DNA of 64,000 bases from Myxococcales bacterium. GTDB lineage: Bacteria; Myxococcota_A; Polyangia; Haliangiales; Haliangiaceae. Below the pieces are notes generated by a model. That model worked only from the letters and a program-made list of their open reading frames with translations. It did no database searches and was not told the DNA's origin. The position numbers and the translations under genes are program-made. Below, piece after piece: positions 44,950 through 54,376 of the stretch; positions within the stretch are counted from its first letter, which is position 1; each line of letters opens with the position of its first letter. The stretch covers positions 1,694,001 through 1,758,000 of the forward strand of contig JADJUW010000001.1 in assembly GCA_016716835.1 (NCBI GenBank). The letters run 5' to 3'.

Positions 44950-45098
44950 ACCGGCAGGTGGCGCATCGTTTCTTCCGCGAGCATAGATTGCAGGGCGGTG
45001 TTTGGTGGCACCGACGGATGTGGATACCACAGCCGTCTCGCACGACCCCGAAGGGTCGCTATCTGCGAGCAGGAAGACACGTGCGCCCACCTGCCGGT
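44950..45098. repeat. Inverted-repeat element family C, copy C2 (149 bp)
   Basis: Same arms as C1 (ACCGGCAGGTGGCGCATCGT on the left; GTGCGCCCACCTGCCGGT on the right) and the same TGTGGATACCACA core. The inner hairpin differs (GACCC/GGGTC around CGAA). Lies between the AT-rich secreted-protein gene and pyrG. Confidence 0.75.
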
Positions 45099-45129
45099 CC
45101 ACTACGAACACGCCAGCGCGCACTACCCT

Positions 45130-45277
45130 ACCGGCAGGTGGCGCATCGTTTCTTCCGCGAGCATAGATTGCAGGGCGGTGTTCGTGGCACCGACGGATGT
45201 GGATACCACAGCCGTCTCGCTTCGCCCGGGAGGGTCGCTATCTGCGAGCAGGAAGATACGTGCGCCCACCTGCCGGT
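45130..45277. repeat. Inverted-repeat element family C, copy C3 (148 bp)
   Basis: Nearly identical to C2 and in the same orientation, 31 bp downstream of it. Arms ACCGGCAGGTGGCGCATCGT and CGTGCGCCCACCTGCCGGT. The left arm retains TTCTTCCGCGAGCATAG. Confidence 0.75.
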
Positions 45278-45284
45278 CCTCCAT

Positions 45285-45324
45285 CTATCTGCGATCAGGA
45301 AGACACGTGCGCCCACCTGCCGGT
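45285..45324. repeat. Family C solo right end
   Basis: CTATCTGCGATCAGGAAGAC followed by ACGTGCGCCCACCTGCCGGT, a right arm without its own left arm, 7 bp after C3 and 33 bp from the pyrG stop. The 18.4-kb locus has the mirror case, a solo left end. Confidence 0.7.
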
Positions 45325-45357
45325 CACCGCGAACACGCCGCGCCTGCGCGAGAGACC

Positions 45358-46971
<1,614 letters not shown>

Positions 46972-47088
46972 AGGTCGGAAGCAAGCTCTACCGGCCTCGC
47001 GCAGCGCGTGCAAGCGCGATCGACGCTAGACCTGATTCAGATCACCCTACCCGGTTCGCTACTGCTGGCAGAGACCGCTATGCCTAGG

Positions 47089-48621
47089 CTAGCGCGGCAA
47101 ATTCGCGCGGCGCCAGTTAGACCAATCGGTCGCCGCACCACTTGACATCGCCGCCGCGGCAGCTCGTCCGTTTGAAGCGGGGGCGCCTGGCTTGCCCGCA
47201 CCTGCCAGGGCTGCGGCAATCAGCGCCGCATCGAGCGCAAGGCCTGGGGCGGCAGCGGGCTGCAGCTCCGCGTGGTGACGCCCGATAAACCCGGTGTCGT
47301 ATTTGCCCTCGACAAAGCCGGGGTGCCGGATGCACTGGCGATGAAACGCCAAGTTGGTGTCGATGCCGCGCACGTCGTATTCGTCAAGCGCGCGCCGCAT
47401 ACGCGCCCCCGCCGCCGCGCGATCGGCGCCCCACACGATGAGTTTTGAAATCATCGGGTCGTAGTGAGTCGAAATTTCGCTGCCTTCGTAGCAGCCGCTG
47501 TCGTTGCGCACCCACGGGCCATCTGGCACGCGCAGGCCGGTTATCGTGCCAGGCGATGGTAAAAACTTTACGGAATCTTCGGCATAGATGCGGCACTCAA
47601 TCGCGTGGCCGCGCCGCATCGCATCGACCTCGGCCTGCGTCGGCAAGGGTTTGCCTTCAGCCACGTCGAGCTGCCAGCCGACCAAGTCGACGCCGAAAAT
47701 CATTTCGGTCACCGGGTGTTCGACTTGCAGGCGCGTGTTCATTTCTAAGAAATAAAACTCGCCGTCCGGGCTGAGCAAGAATTCGCAGGTGCCAGCGCCG
47801 ACGTAGCTCACGGCCTTGGCGGCGGCCACCGCGGCCTTGCCCATGGCCTGCCGCAGCGTGTCGCTGACCGCAGGCGACGGCGCCTCTTCGATGACCTTTT
47901 GGTGGCGGCGCTGGATCGAGCAATCGCGCTCACCGAGGAAAATAATGTTGCCGTGCCTGTCGCCAAATACTTGGATCTCGATGTGCCGCGGCGCGAGGAC
48001 TGCTTTTTCGAGATACACGGTGTCGTCGCCAAAAGCGGCTTTGGCTTCGCGGCGCGCGCCGTCGAAGGCTGCGGGCAAGTCGGCCGCATTGTTCACCAGC
48101 CGCATGCCCTTGCCGCCGCCGCCGGCTGCGGCCTTGAGCAACACCGGGTAGCCGATCTTGTTCGCCGAAGCGACGGCCTGCTCAGCCGAGGCAAAGCCAT
48201 TGCCTTGCGGCCCGTTGTCGCCGGGCACCACCGGCGTACCCGCTGCCATCACCGTCTTGCGCGCCTCGGTCTTGGAGCCCATGGCGTAAATGGCCTCGGG
48301 CGATGGCCCAAGAAAAATGATGCCCGCCGCCGCGCACGCGCGCGCAAACTCTTCGTTTTCGCTGAGAAAGCCGTAGCCAGGATGAACCGCGTCGGCGCCG
48401 GTGCGCTTGCAGGCTTCCAAGATCGCGTCCATGCGCAGATAGCTTTCGCGCGCCGCCGCGCCACCCAGCTGCACGGCGTAGTCCGCGAGGAGCACGTGCG
48501 GTGACTTGCGATCGACATCGCTATAGACCGCGACGGTTTCGATATTGCGCTCTTTGCAGGTGCGCATGATGCGAACCGCGATTTCCCCGCGATTGGCGAC
48601 TAAGACTCGAGAAATTGCCAC
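47089..48621 (-). CDS. accC: Biotin carboxylase (acetyl/propionyl-CoA carboxylase alpha-type), no biotinyl domain
   Basis: 510 residues from GTG 48621. ATP-grasp carboxylase: VLVANRGEIAVRIMRT, HPGYGFLSENEEFA, GGGGKGMRLV, RDCSIQRRHQKVIEEAPSP, and the catalytic FYFLEMNTRLQVEHPVTE. After the C-terminal domain there is ~60 residues of Ala/Gly-rich linker ending in WSNWRRANLPR, which resembles the linker that precedes the biotinyl domain in propionyl-CoA carboxylase alpha chains. The protein then ends without a biotin-attachment AMKM motif, so it needs a separate carrier protein encoded elsewhere. Confidence 0.92.
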   Translation of the reverse strand: MAISRVLVANRGEIAVRIMRTCKERNIETVAVYSDVDRKSPHVLLADYAVQLGGAAARESYLRMDAILEACKRTGADAVHPGYGFLSENEEFARACAAAGIIFLGPSPEAIYAMGSKTEARKTVMAAGTPVVPGDNGPQGNGFASAEQAVASANKIGYPVLLKAAAGGGGKGMRLVNNAADLPAAFDGARREAKAAFGDDTVYLEKAVLAPRHIEIQVFGDRHGNIIFLGERDCSIQRRHQKVIEEAPSPAVSDTLRQAMGKAAVAAAKAVSYVGAGTCEFLLSPDGEFYFLEMNTRLQVEHPVTEMIFGVDLVGWQLDVAEGKPLPTQAEVDAMRRGHAIECRIYAEDSVKFLPSPGTITGLRVPDGPWVRNDSGCYEGSEISTHYDPMISKLIVWGADRAAAGARMRRALDEYDVRGIDTNLAFHRQCIRHPGFVEGKYDTGFIGRHHAELQPAAAPGLALDAALIAAALAGAGKPGAPASNGRAAAAAMSSGAATDWSNWRRANLPR

Positions 48622-48669
48622 GGCGCGGACACTACCCTAAGGGCCCGCGCGTGAACAGGTTGCACGACC

Positions 48670-50376
48670 CTACGGCCGGCGCGTTTTTGGCTTGCTGCCC
48701 GGCCTAGCCGCCGCCGCCCTGCCGCCCTTGCGCGGGTCGCTGGCGGCCTCCATGAGGCCATTGCGAATAAAAATCGCCTGCACCTGGCCGTACGGCGCGC
48801 CAGCGAGCTTGTGCCCCTTGGCGCGCAGGGCATCGGCTACCTCAGGCGCGACGTCGCGGTCGACCCGCAGCGTCTCCGGCGCCCATTGATGATGAATGCG
48901 CGGCGCGCTTACCGCGGCCTCGGCATCCATGCCGAACCAAAGCCCATTAAGAAGCACCTGCAACGTTGCCGAAATAATGTTGGGCCCGCCCGAACCGCCG
49001 ACGCAGCCGACGATGCCCTTGTCATCTGCGATCAAGGTCGGCGTCATCGACGACAAGGGGCGCTTGCCCGGCGCCACCAAGTTCAGCTCGCTCTGCACCA
49101 AGCCATAGAGATTGGCCGTGCCAGCTTCGATCGTGAAATCGTCGATCTGATTGTTGAGCACGATGCCCGATGGCGTAACGATGCCGCTTCCAAAATATCC
49201 GTTGACCGTGGTGGTGAGCGCGATCGCATTGCCCGCGGCGTCAACGACGCAAAGATGGCTGGTGCCGCGATCCTCGGGCAGGCCACGCCCAGCCGCCGGC
49301 CCTTGGCCATAGCTCGCGATGGGTTGCGTACGCTTTAGATCGATGCGCTTTGCCATCCGCGCCAGCCGCGCGGGCTGCAGCATCTCGGCGAGAAACGTCG
49401 CGGAAGCCGCGCTATCGCCGAGGTAGCGGCTGCGATCCGCAAAGCCATGCTTGAGCACCTCGGCGATGACGTGAAACGCGGTGGCCGAGCCGGCGCCGAA
49501 TTTCGCGAGATCGAGGCCGCTCGCCGCAATCGTGCCAAGTGAACTAAGCAACACCACGCCGCCCGACGACGGCAGCGGCATGGTGACGACGCGCAGGCCG
49601 CGCCACTGTCCCTGCAGCGGCGTGCGCGTCACGATGGAATAATCTGCAAGATCTTTTTCGGTAATGACACCGCCCGCCGCGACGACAGAGGCGGCCAACT
49701 CGCGCGCCAGCGGACCGCGATACATAGCCATTGGGTTGCTCGCCAGCGCGCGCAAGGTCTTGGCGAGCGCCGGCCTACCGACGACCCCACCCTGCTGCCA
49801 ATGCGCGAATGCGGCCGCATAGGGCGTGCCCGCGTCGGCAACCGCGCGCGCGGCATGCCAGCCAACGTCAAACCGATCCGCCAGGCGTGCGACCGGCAAC
49901 ACCAAATCGCGCCACGGCAAGACGCCAAATTCGCGATGTAAGGCAATCAAGCCCGCGAGCTCGCCGGGAACGCCGACTGCCAGGCCACCGAGCTGCGAGC
50001 GCGTGGGGTGGAGCGCGCCGTTTTCAAAAAACAAGGCCGCCGAGATCGCGGCTGGCCCAGTTTCGCGAAAATCAAACGCATAAAAGCGCCCCGTCGCCGC
50101 GATGTAGACCACCGCAAAGCCGCCGCCGCCAAGCCCCGATGATTGTGGGTTAACGACACCAACCGCGAGCGCCGCCGTGATCGCCGCGTCAATCGCGGTG
50201 CCGCCGCGCTCTAAGATGCCCGCCGCCAGACGCGACGCGCGCTCGTCATCGGCCGCGACCACGCCGGCACGCCCCGTGATCGGCGGATGCGAGGCGGACC
50301 AGGAGGGCTTTACCTGCAACCACAACGCGCACAGCGCTACGGCTACCCTAAGGTTTATCGATGTCTGCCTGGGCAT
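48670..50376 (-). CDS. ggt: Gamma-glutamyltransferase/glutathione hydrolase
   Basis: 568 residues from ATG 50376 (alternative start 50403). Sec signal peptide INLRVAVALCALWLQ. Conserved substrate-binding start GGTAIDAAITAALAVGVVNP and SSGLGGGGFAV. The autoproteolytic and catalytic Thr is in DRGTSHLCVVD, followed by TTTVNGYFGSG and SMTPTLIADDKG. Processed outside the cytoplasm into two subunits; transfers or hydrolyses gamma-glutamyl groups such as in glutathione. Confidence 0.93.
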   Translation of the reverse strand: MPRQTSINLRVAVALCALWLQVKPSWSASHPPITGRAGVVAADDERASRLAAGILERGGTAIDAAITAALAVGVVNPQSSGLGGGGFAVVYIAATGRFYAFDFRETGPAAISAALFFENGALHPTRSQLGGLAVGVPGELAGLIALHREFGVLPWRDLVLPVARLADRFDVGWHAARAVADAGTPYAAAFAHWQQGGVVGRPALAKTLRALASNPMAMYRGPLARELAASVVAAGGVITEKDLADYSIVTRTPLQGQWRGLRVVTMPLPSSGGVVLLSSLGTIAASGLDLAKFGAGSATAFHVIAEVLKHGFADRSRYLGDSAASATFLAEMLQPARLARMAKRIDLKRTQPIASYGQGPAAGRGLPEDRGTSHLCVVDAAGNAIALTTTVNGYFGSGIVTPSGIVLNNQIDDFTIEAGTANLYGLVQSELNLVAPGKRPLSSMTPTLIADDKGIVGCVGGSGGPNIISATLQVLLNGLWFGMDAEAAVSAPRIHHQWAPETLRVDRDVAPEVADALRAKGHKLAGAPYGQVQAIFIRNGLMEAASDPRKGGRAAAARPGSKPKTRRP

Positions 50377-50497
50377 GCGGCGCAGCGTACGCGGGCTAGC
50401 CATGGAGCCGCAACCTCGTGGGAGCTATACCTACATGGTGGCAGCAACTCGGCGCGCCGCATGCTTGTAACGCGCGATCCTGTTACAATAAACGGGC

Positions 50498-52155
50498 GTG
50501 GAACCTGCAAACACTCCCTCTAGGCGTGCACCCGTTACGCTTAAGATTAAGTTCAAGAGCGGCTCGGTCGACGAGTTTGTGCAGCGCTATGCCGGCGACA
50601 TCTCGCATGGCGGCATTTTTATTCGAACCAAGACGCCACTGACGGTTGGCACCACGTTGCGCTTTGAATTTCAGCTGCGCGACGCCACCTCCTTGATGGG
50701 GGGCGATGGCACGGTGGTGTGGATTCGCGAAAGCGATCCCAACCGCCCGACCGCGGTCAGCGGCATGGGCGTGCGCTTTGATCGCCTCAACGACGGCAGC
50801 CAGCTCGTGCTCGACCGCGTGCTCGCGCACAAGGGCCGGCCAAGCCAGGTGATGTCGAGCCCACCGGTCAGCTTTGACGACGCGACCAAAGAGAACACGG
50901 CGCAGACGCAACCGCATGCGGTCGGGCGCTATGCCGCGACCGTTGCCGACGAAGTCGACCATGCCGACGATGATCGCACGATCCAGCGCGCGGCCGCGCC
51001 AACGGGCCAGCACGATGCCATCGACGATTTCAGCGACGAGCCAGCGCAATCCACCAAGGTGCGACCCGTCTCAGAGATTCAGCGCCAGCTCGCCGACAGC
51101 GACATTGGGCGAGCGGCCGCGGCCTCGGAGCTGCTGTCACAGCCGACCCGGCCTGGCATCGGCATGGTGGGTGAACGCACCGACGCGCTTACGGTGTCTG
51201 ACCTAATGGACGCGAGCTTTGATGAACGTGGCGCCGAGGAGCCGACGGTGGCGATGGCAGCGCCGATGTTTCCAGGTGGGGCGTCATCGTCATCGACGCA
51301 TTCCGACGTGCATACCGTCGCGGTGCAACGACCGTCGACGGCGTCAATTCTTGCCGCGCAACCCGTTGGCAGCAGCGCGGCGATGCCGAAGCGGCGAGGC
51401 GGCCTATATGCGGCCATCGCAGTTGGCGTCGTGGCGGCCGCAGCGGCGTTTGTGCTGCTGGTGCTGCCCGGGCTACGTACGGCAGATGAGCCAGCCGTGC
51501 CTGAGCAAGAAACCATCTCTGCCGCGCCGACGCCCGCCCCCATTGAACCCACGCCGGCGCCAACGCAGGTCGAGCCCCCGTCGTCGCGCCAGCGCTTGTC
51601 GAGACAATCATCAGCGCCAGTGCGCCCGGTGCGCAAGTCACGCTTGTTGCTCCTCCGGCCTCGATCGGCCCCAACATTAGCGGCCCCGCACCCTTTGCCG
51701 TTCAGGCGCCACGCGACATAGAGCTTTCGGCCACGGTCTCCGCGCCCGGCTTTCGCGATGCCTCTGTGCGCGTCAAGGCTGGCGAAACCGTCGTCGCCTC
51801 GCTCGTCGCCGTGCCAACGCGGCCGTTGCCGGCGCCGCGCGTGCCTCGTCGCCGGCCCGTCGCGGTGGCCAAACCGATCGCGCCACCAACCACGCCGACG
51901 GTGGCCCCGGCCAGCGATCCTGCTGTGACCAGCCCCGCAACGGACCCGGCGACAACTCCGGCGACAACTCCGGCGACGACTCCAGCGACGACGCCACCGG
52001 CCCCGACGCCACAGCCAGCGCCCGCTCCCACACCACCCACGACAACACCTCCCGCGACGACAGCGCCAGCGACGACGCCGACGGTGCCCCCCGCGCCCGC
52101 CCCACAGCCAGCGCCGACAACCAAAGATCAAAAACCGACGTGGATAAACCCGTAG
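50498..52155 (+). CDS. PilZ-domain membrane protein, frameshifted at a C5 run
   Basis: From GTG 50498. Residues ~8-110 are a PilZ domain of the myxobacterial kind: KIKFKSGSVDEFVQRY, ISHGGIFIRT and GMGVRFDRL. A long disordered linker leads to a transmembrane helix (about 302-322), then a Pro/Ala stalk. The current frame ends at 51721 with an atypical Arg-rich tail. The +1 frame, entered at the C5 run 51575-51579, instead reads ETIISASAPGAQVTLVA, RDIELSATVSAPGFRD and VRVKAGETVVASLVAV (PEGA-like), then a Thr/Pro repeat tail to 52155. One missing C explains the break. Confidence 0.7.
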
Positions 52156-52200
52156 CCTCCGGCCGCCCTCGCTTCGCGACCGCATGTTAGAATTAGGGTC

Positions 52201-53631
52201 GTGCGCGTCCTGCTTGCGTTTGCCGATGTTGGCCTGAGCCTGCAACTCCAAGAATCCTTGGAAGCGCTCGAGATCGAAGCGATCTGGGATGCGACGGCCG
52301 CGGCGGGGCCCGTCGTGCGATCGCACGGCGACTACGACGTCGTGCTCATCGATATCGATACGTTGGGCCCCAGGCTCGAGGCAACGCTCTCGAGCTGGCG
52401 CACGATTGACCCCACCCCAGGCCTGGTGGCCTGTGGCATGCGCGGCGATAACGAGGCCAAGGCCAAGGCGGCGCGGATCGCCTACGCACGCAGCGACGTC
52501 GCGGCGACGCAGTTAGCGCAGATCGTCGGCGAGGCGGCGCGTCTGCGCTTCGCGGCGGCGATGACCCGCGGCCTGGCTCGCGCCGCGCTCGGCTTGACTG
52601 CCGCGGCGACCCCGGAAGATGACGCGGCGCAGATCGTCGCGGCGCAAGGCACGGCCGATCTCGAACTCGTGCGCGGCGCGCTGCGTTGGCATACCTATCA
52701 CTATGGCACCTCAACCGACGTGCTGGCGATGTTGCGGCAGAAGCGCGCGTTGCAAATCCCCGAGGTGCAATTCTGTGCCCACCTCGATGGCACCTTCACC
52801 GTGCAGCAATTGCTGAAGAAGGGCCCCATCGATGCGTGGCACGCCGCGCGCCTCCTGTGGGTGTTGGCCTCGGTCGGCGCGATCACCCTCACGCCCGATC
52901 CGATCGACCGCGCGACGCCGCGGCGGCGGGCCTTGGCGCATATTCGCGACCACCTGCGCGCGCGCATGGCGCGGCTGGAGGGCAGCACATTTTTTGACGT
53001 GCTTGAGGTGACGCCCGCGGCCGAGCCCAAGGACATTGAGATCGCGTATGCCTTGGTCGCCCGCCGCTACTCGCCGCAGGTGCTCGCCACGTTTGATCTT
53101 GGCGACGTCGGCAAGCACGTCGAGGCCATGTGGCAGCTCGCCCAAAAGGCGCGCGCCGTCCTCACCGACATGGCCGATCGCGGGCGCTACAACGATTGGG
53201 TCGCCGCGCGCCAGGCGCAGCTCAAGAGCACCTGGGTCGTCGATCCACAGACCGTGCATATGGGAAGCGACGCCGCGGCGCGTGGCCAACAGGCGATGGC
53301 CGCGGGGGATATTCATCGCGCCGTGGGCGACCTCGCCGCGGCGTGTCGCTACCATCCCGGCCATCCCGAGTATGAGACCACGTTGGCGTGGGCGCGCTAT
53401 CGCGTCCAACTCGCCGGCGGTGGCGACCGCGTCGAGGCCGCACGTGTCGCGCGCGCCTCGGCCGAGGCGGTCATGGCGGGCATCCGCCCGTGGCCGCGCG
53501 CGATGCTGGCGCTCGCGCTGCTCTGCGCCGCCGACAACGATGCCGACAGCGCACGCTTTCACCTGCGCGAGGCGCTGAGCGTCGACCCGTCGCTCATTGC
53601 CGCGCAGCAACTGCTGCAGAAGCTGTCGTAG
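52201..53631 (+). CDS. Regulatory protein: degenerate receiver, helical linker, J-like domain and TPR-like tail
   Basis: 476 residues from GTG 52201, 45 bp after the PilZ gene. Residues 1-110 resemble a response-regulator receiver (DYDVVLIDIDTL), but the phosphoacceptor context is weak. A DUF4388/winged-helix-like part follows (FTVQQLLKKGPIDAWHAARL). FFDVLEVTPAAEPKDIEIAY (about 261-280) is a J-domain-like helix pair, but the HPD tripeptide is replaced by YSP. The end has TPR-like helices (GDIHRAVGDLAAACRYHPGH). Probably a cytoplasmic signalling scaffold that no longer activates Hsp70. TAGAAT lies 7 nt before the GTG. Confidence 0.65.
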   Translation: MRVLLAFADVGLSLQLQESLEALEIEAIWDATAAAGPVVRSHGDYDVVLIDIDTLGPRLEATLSSWRTIDPTPGLVACGMRGDNEAKAKAARIAYARSDVAATQLAQIVGEAARLRFAAAMTRGLARAALGLTAAATPEDDAAQIVAAQGTADLELVRGALRWHTYHYGTSTDVLAMLRQKRALQIPEVQFCAHLDGTFTVQQLLKKGPIDAWHAARLLWVLASVGAITLTPDPIDRATPRRRALAHIRDHLRARMARLEGSTFFDVLEVTPAAEPKDIEIAYALVARRYSPQVLATFDLGDVGKHVEAMWQLAQKARAVLTDMADRGRYNDWVAARQAQLKSTWVVDPQTVHMGSDAAARGQQAMAAGDIHRAVGDLAAACRYHPGHPEYETTLAWARYRVQLAGGGDRVEAARVARASAEAVMAGIRPWPRAMLALALLCAADNDADSARFHLREALSVDPSLIAAQQLLQKLS

Positions 53632-53640
53632 CTCGCAGCC

Positions 53641-54357
53641 TTAGCGGAGCAGCGTCGCCAGCGTGTAGGCGACGTACAAGCCAAGCGCGATGGCGCCCTC
53701 GCCGCGCGAGATGGTGCGCTCGCTGCGAATGAACAAGGCCGCCAGGCTCGTCATGAGCACGAGCATGCCAAGGTCAAAGGCTAGCTCCGCTATCGGCATC
53801 GCGATCGTGCCGACCAGGCCCGCGCTGCCCAGGCACAGCAAGACGTTGAAGATATTTGAACCGATGACGTTGCCGACCGCGATGTCGGCGAAGCCCTTGC
53901 GCGCCGCCACCAGGCTGGTGATGAGCTCGGGCAGCGAGGTGCCAATCGCGACTATGGTCAGGCCAATCACGCGATCGCCGACGCCGAGTGACTTTGCGAT
54001 CGCCACCGCGCCGTCGATAAAGATCGAGCCGCCGACCAGCAAGATGGCCAGGCCCCCGATCGCGATGAGCGCCGATCGGCCCAGGCTCGCGGAGGACGCG
54101 GGCGCACCCGCGACGTCGGCGGCCGCGCCGGTTACCGCCGCGCCCAACGCAAGCGCGACCGCGCCGTGGCCCGACGCCGCGGCGCTTATGCCGACCACGA
54201 TCTCGGGCGCCGAGGTGCCGTAGGCGACCACCGTGAGGCCGACGATGAGCTGGGGAATCTTCAACGCCAGCGCGATCGCCGACGCGCCGGCGACGAACCA
54301 TTCGGCGCCAAAATACAGCAGCGTGCCGCCGCCAACGATATAGAGCCATGCTTCCAT
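53641..54357 (-). CDS. Na+/Ca2+-exchanger-family protein with a shortened first half
   Basis: 238 residues from ATG 54357; relatives are usually ~310-340. The first alpha repeat starts normally (IVGLTVVAYGTSAPEIVVG) but lacks the expected G-N-x-x-G-S-N-I-x-N segment, and an Ala-rich stretch (AAVTGAAADVAGAPASSA) replaces about 80 residues. The second repeat is complete (IVAIGTSLPELITSLVAA, GNVIGSNIFNVLL). Both repeats form the ion path in working exchangers, so activity is doubtful. It starts 19 nt after the stop of the upstream hydrolase lipoprotein, in the same direction. Confidence 0.75.
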   Translation of the reverse strand: MEAWLYIVGGGTLLYFGAEWFVAGASAIALALKIPQLIVGLTVVAYGTSAPEIVVGISAAASGHGAVALALGAAVTGAAADVAGAPASSASLGRSALIAIGGLAILLVGGSIFIDGAVAIAKSLGVGDRVIGLTIVAIGTSLPELITSLVAARKGFADIAVGNVIGSNIFNVLLCLGSAGLVGTIAMPIAELAFDLGMLVLMTSLAALFIRSERTISRGEGAIALGLYVAYTLATLLR

Positions 54358-54376
54358 TGCCGGGTCCGATCCGCCG

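Noticed and set aside
44950..45324. Reading families B and C as phage attachment sites
   Set aside because: They carry full inverted arms and occur between convergent genes without an integrase; a MITE-like element fits better.
51079..52326. 415-codon minus-strand reading frame with Arg/Gly-rich sequence
   Set aside because: Antisense to the PilZ gene and its Thr/Pro stalk; low-complexity product of the repeat codons.
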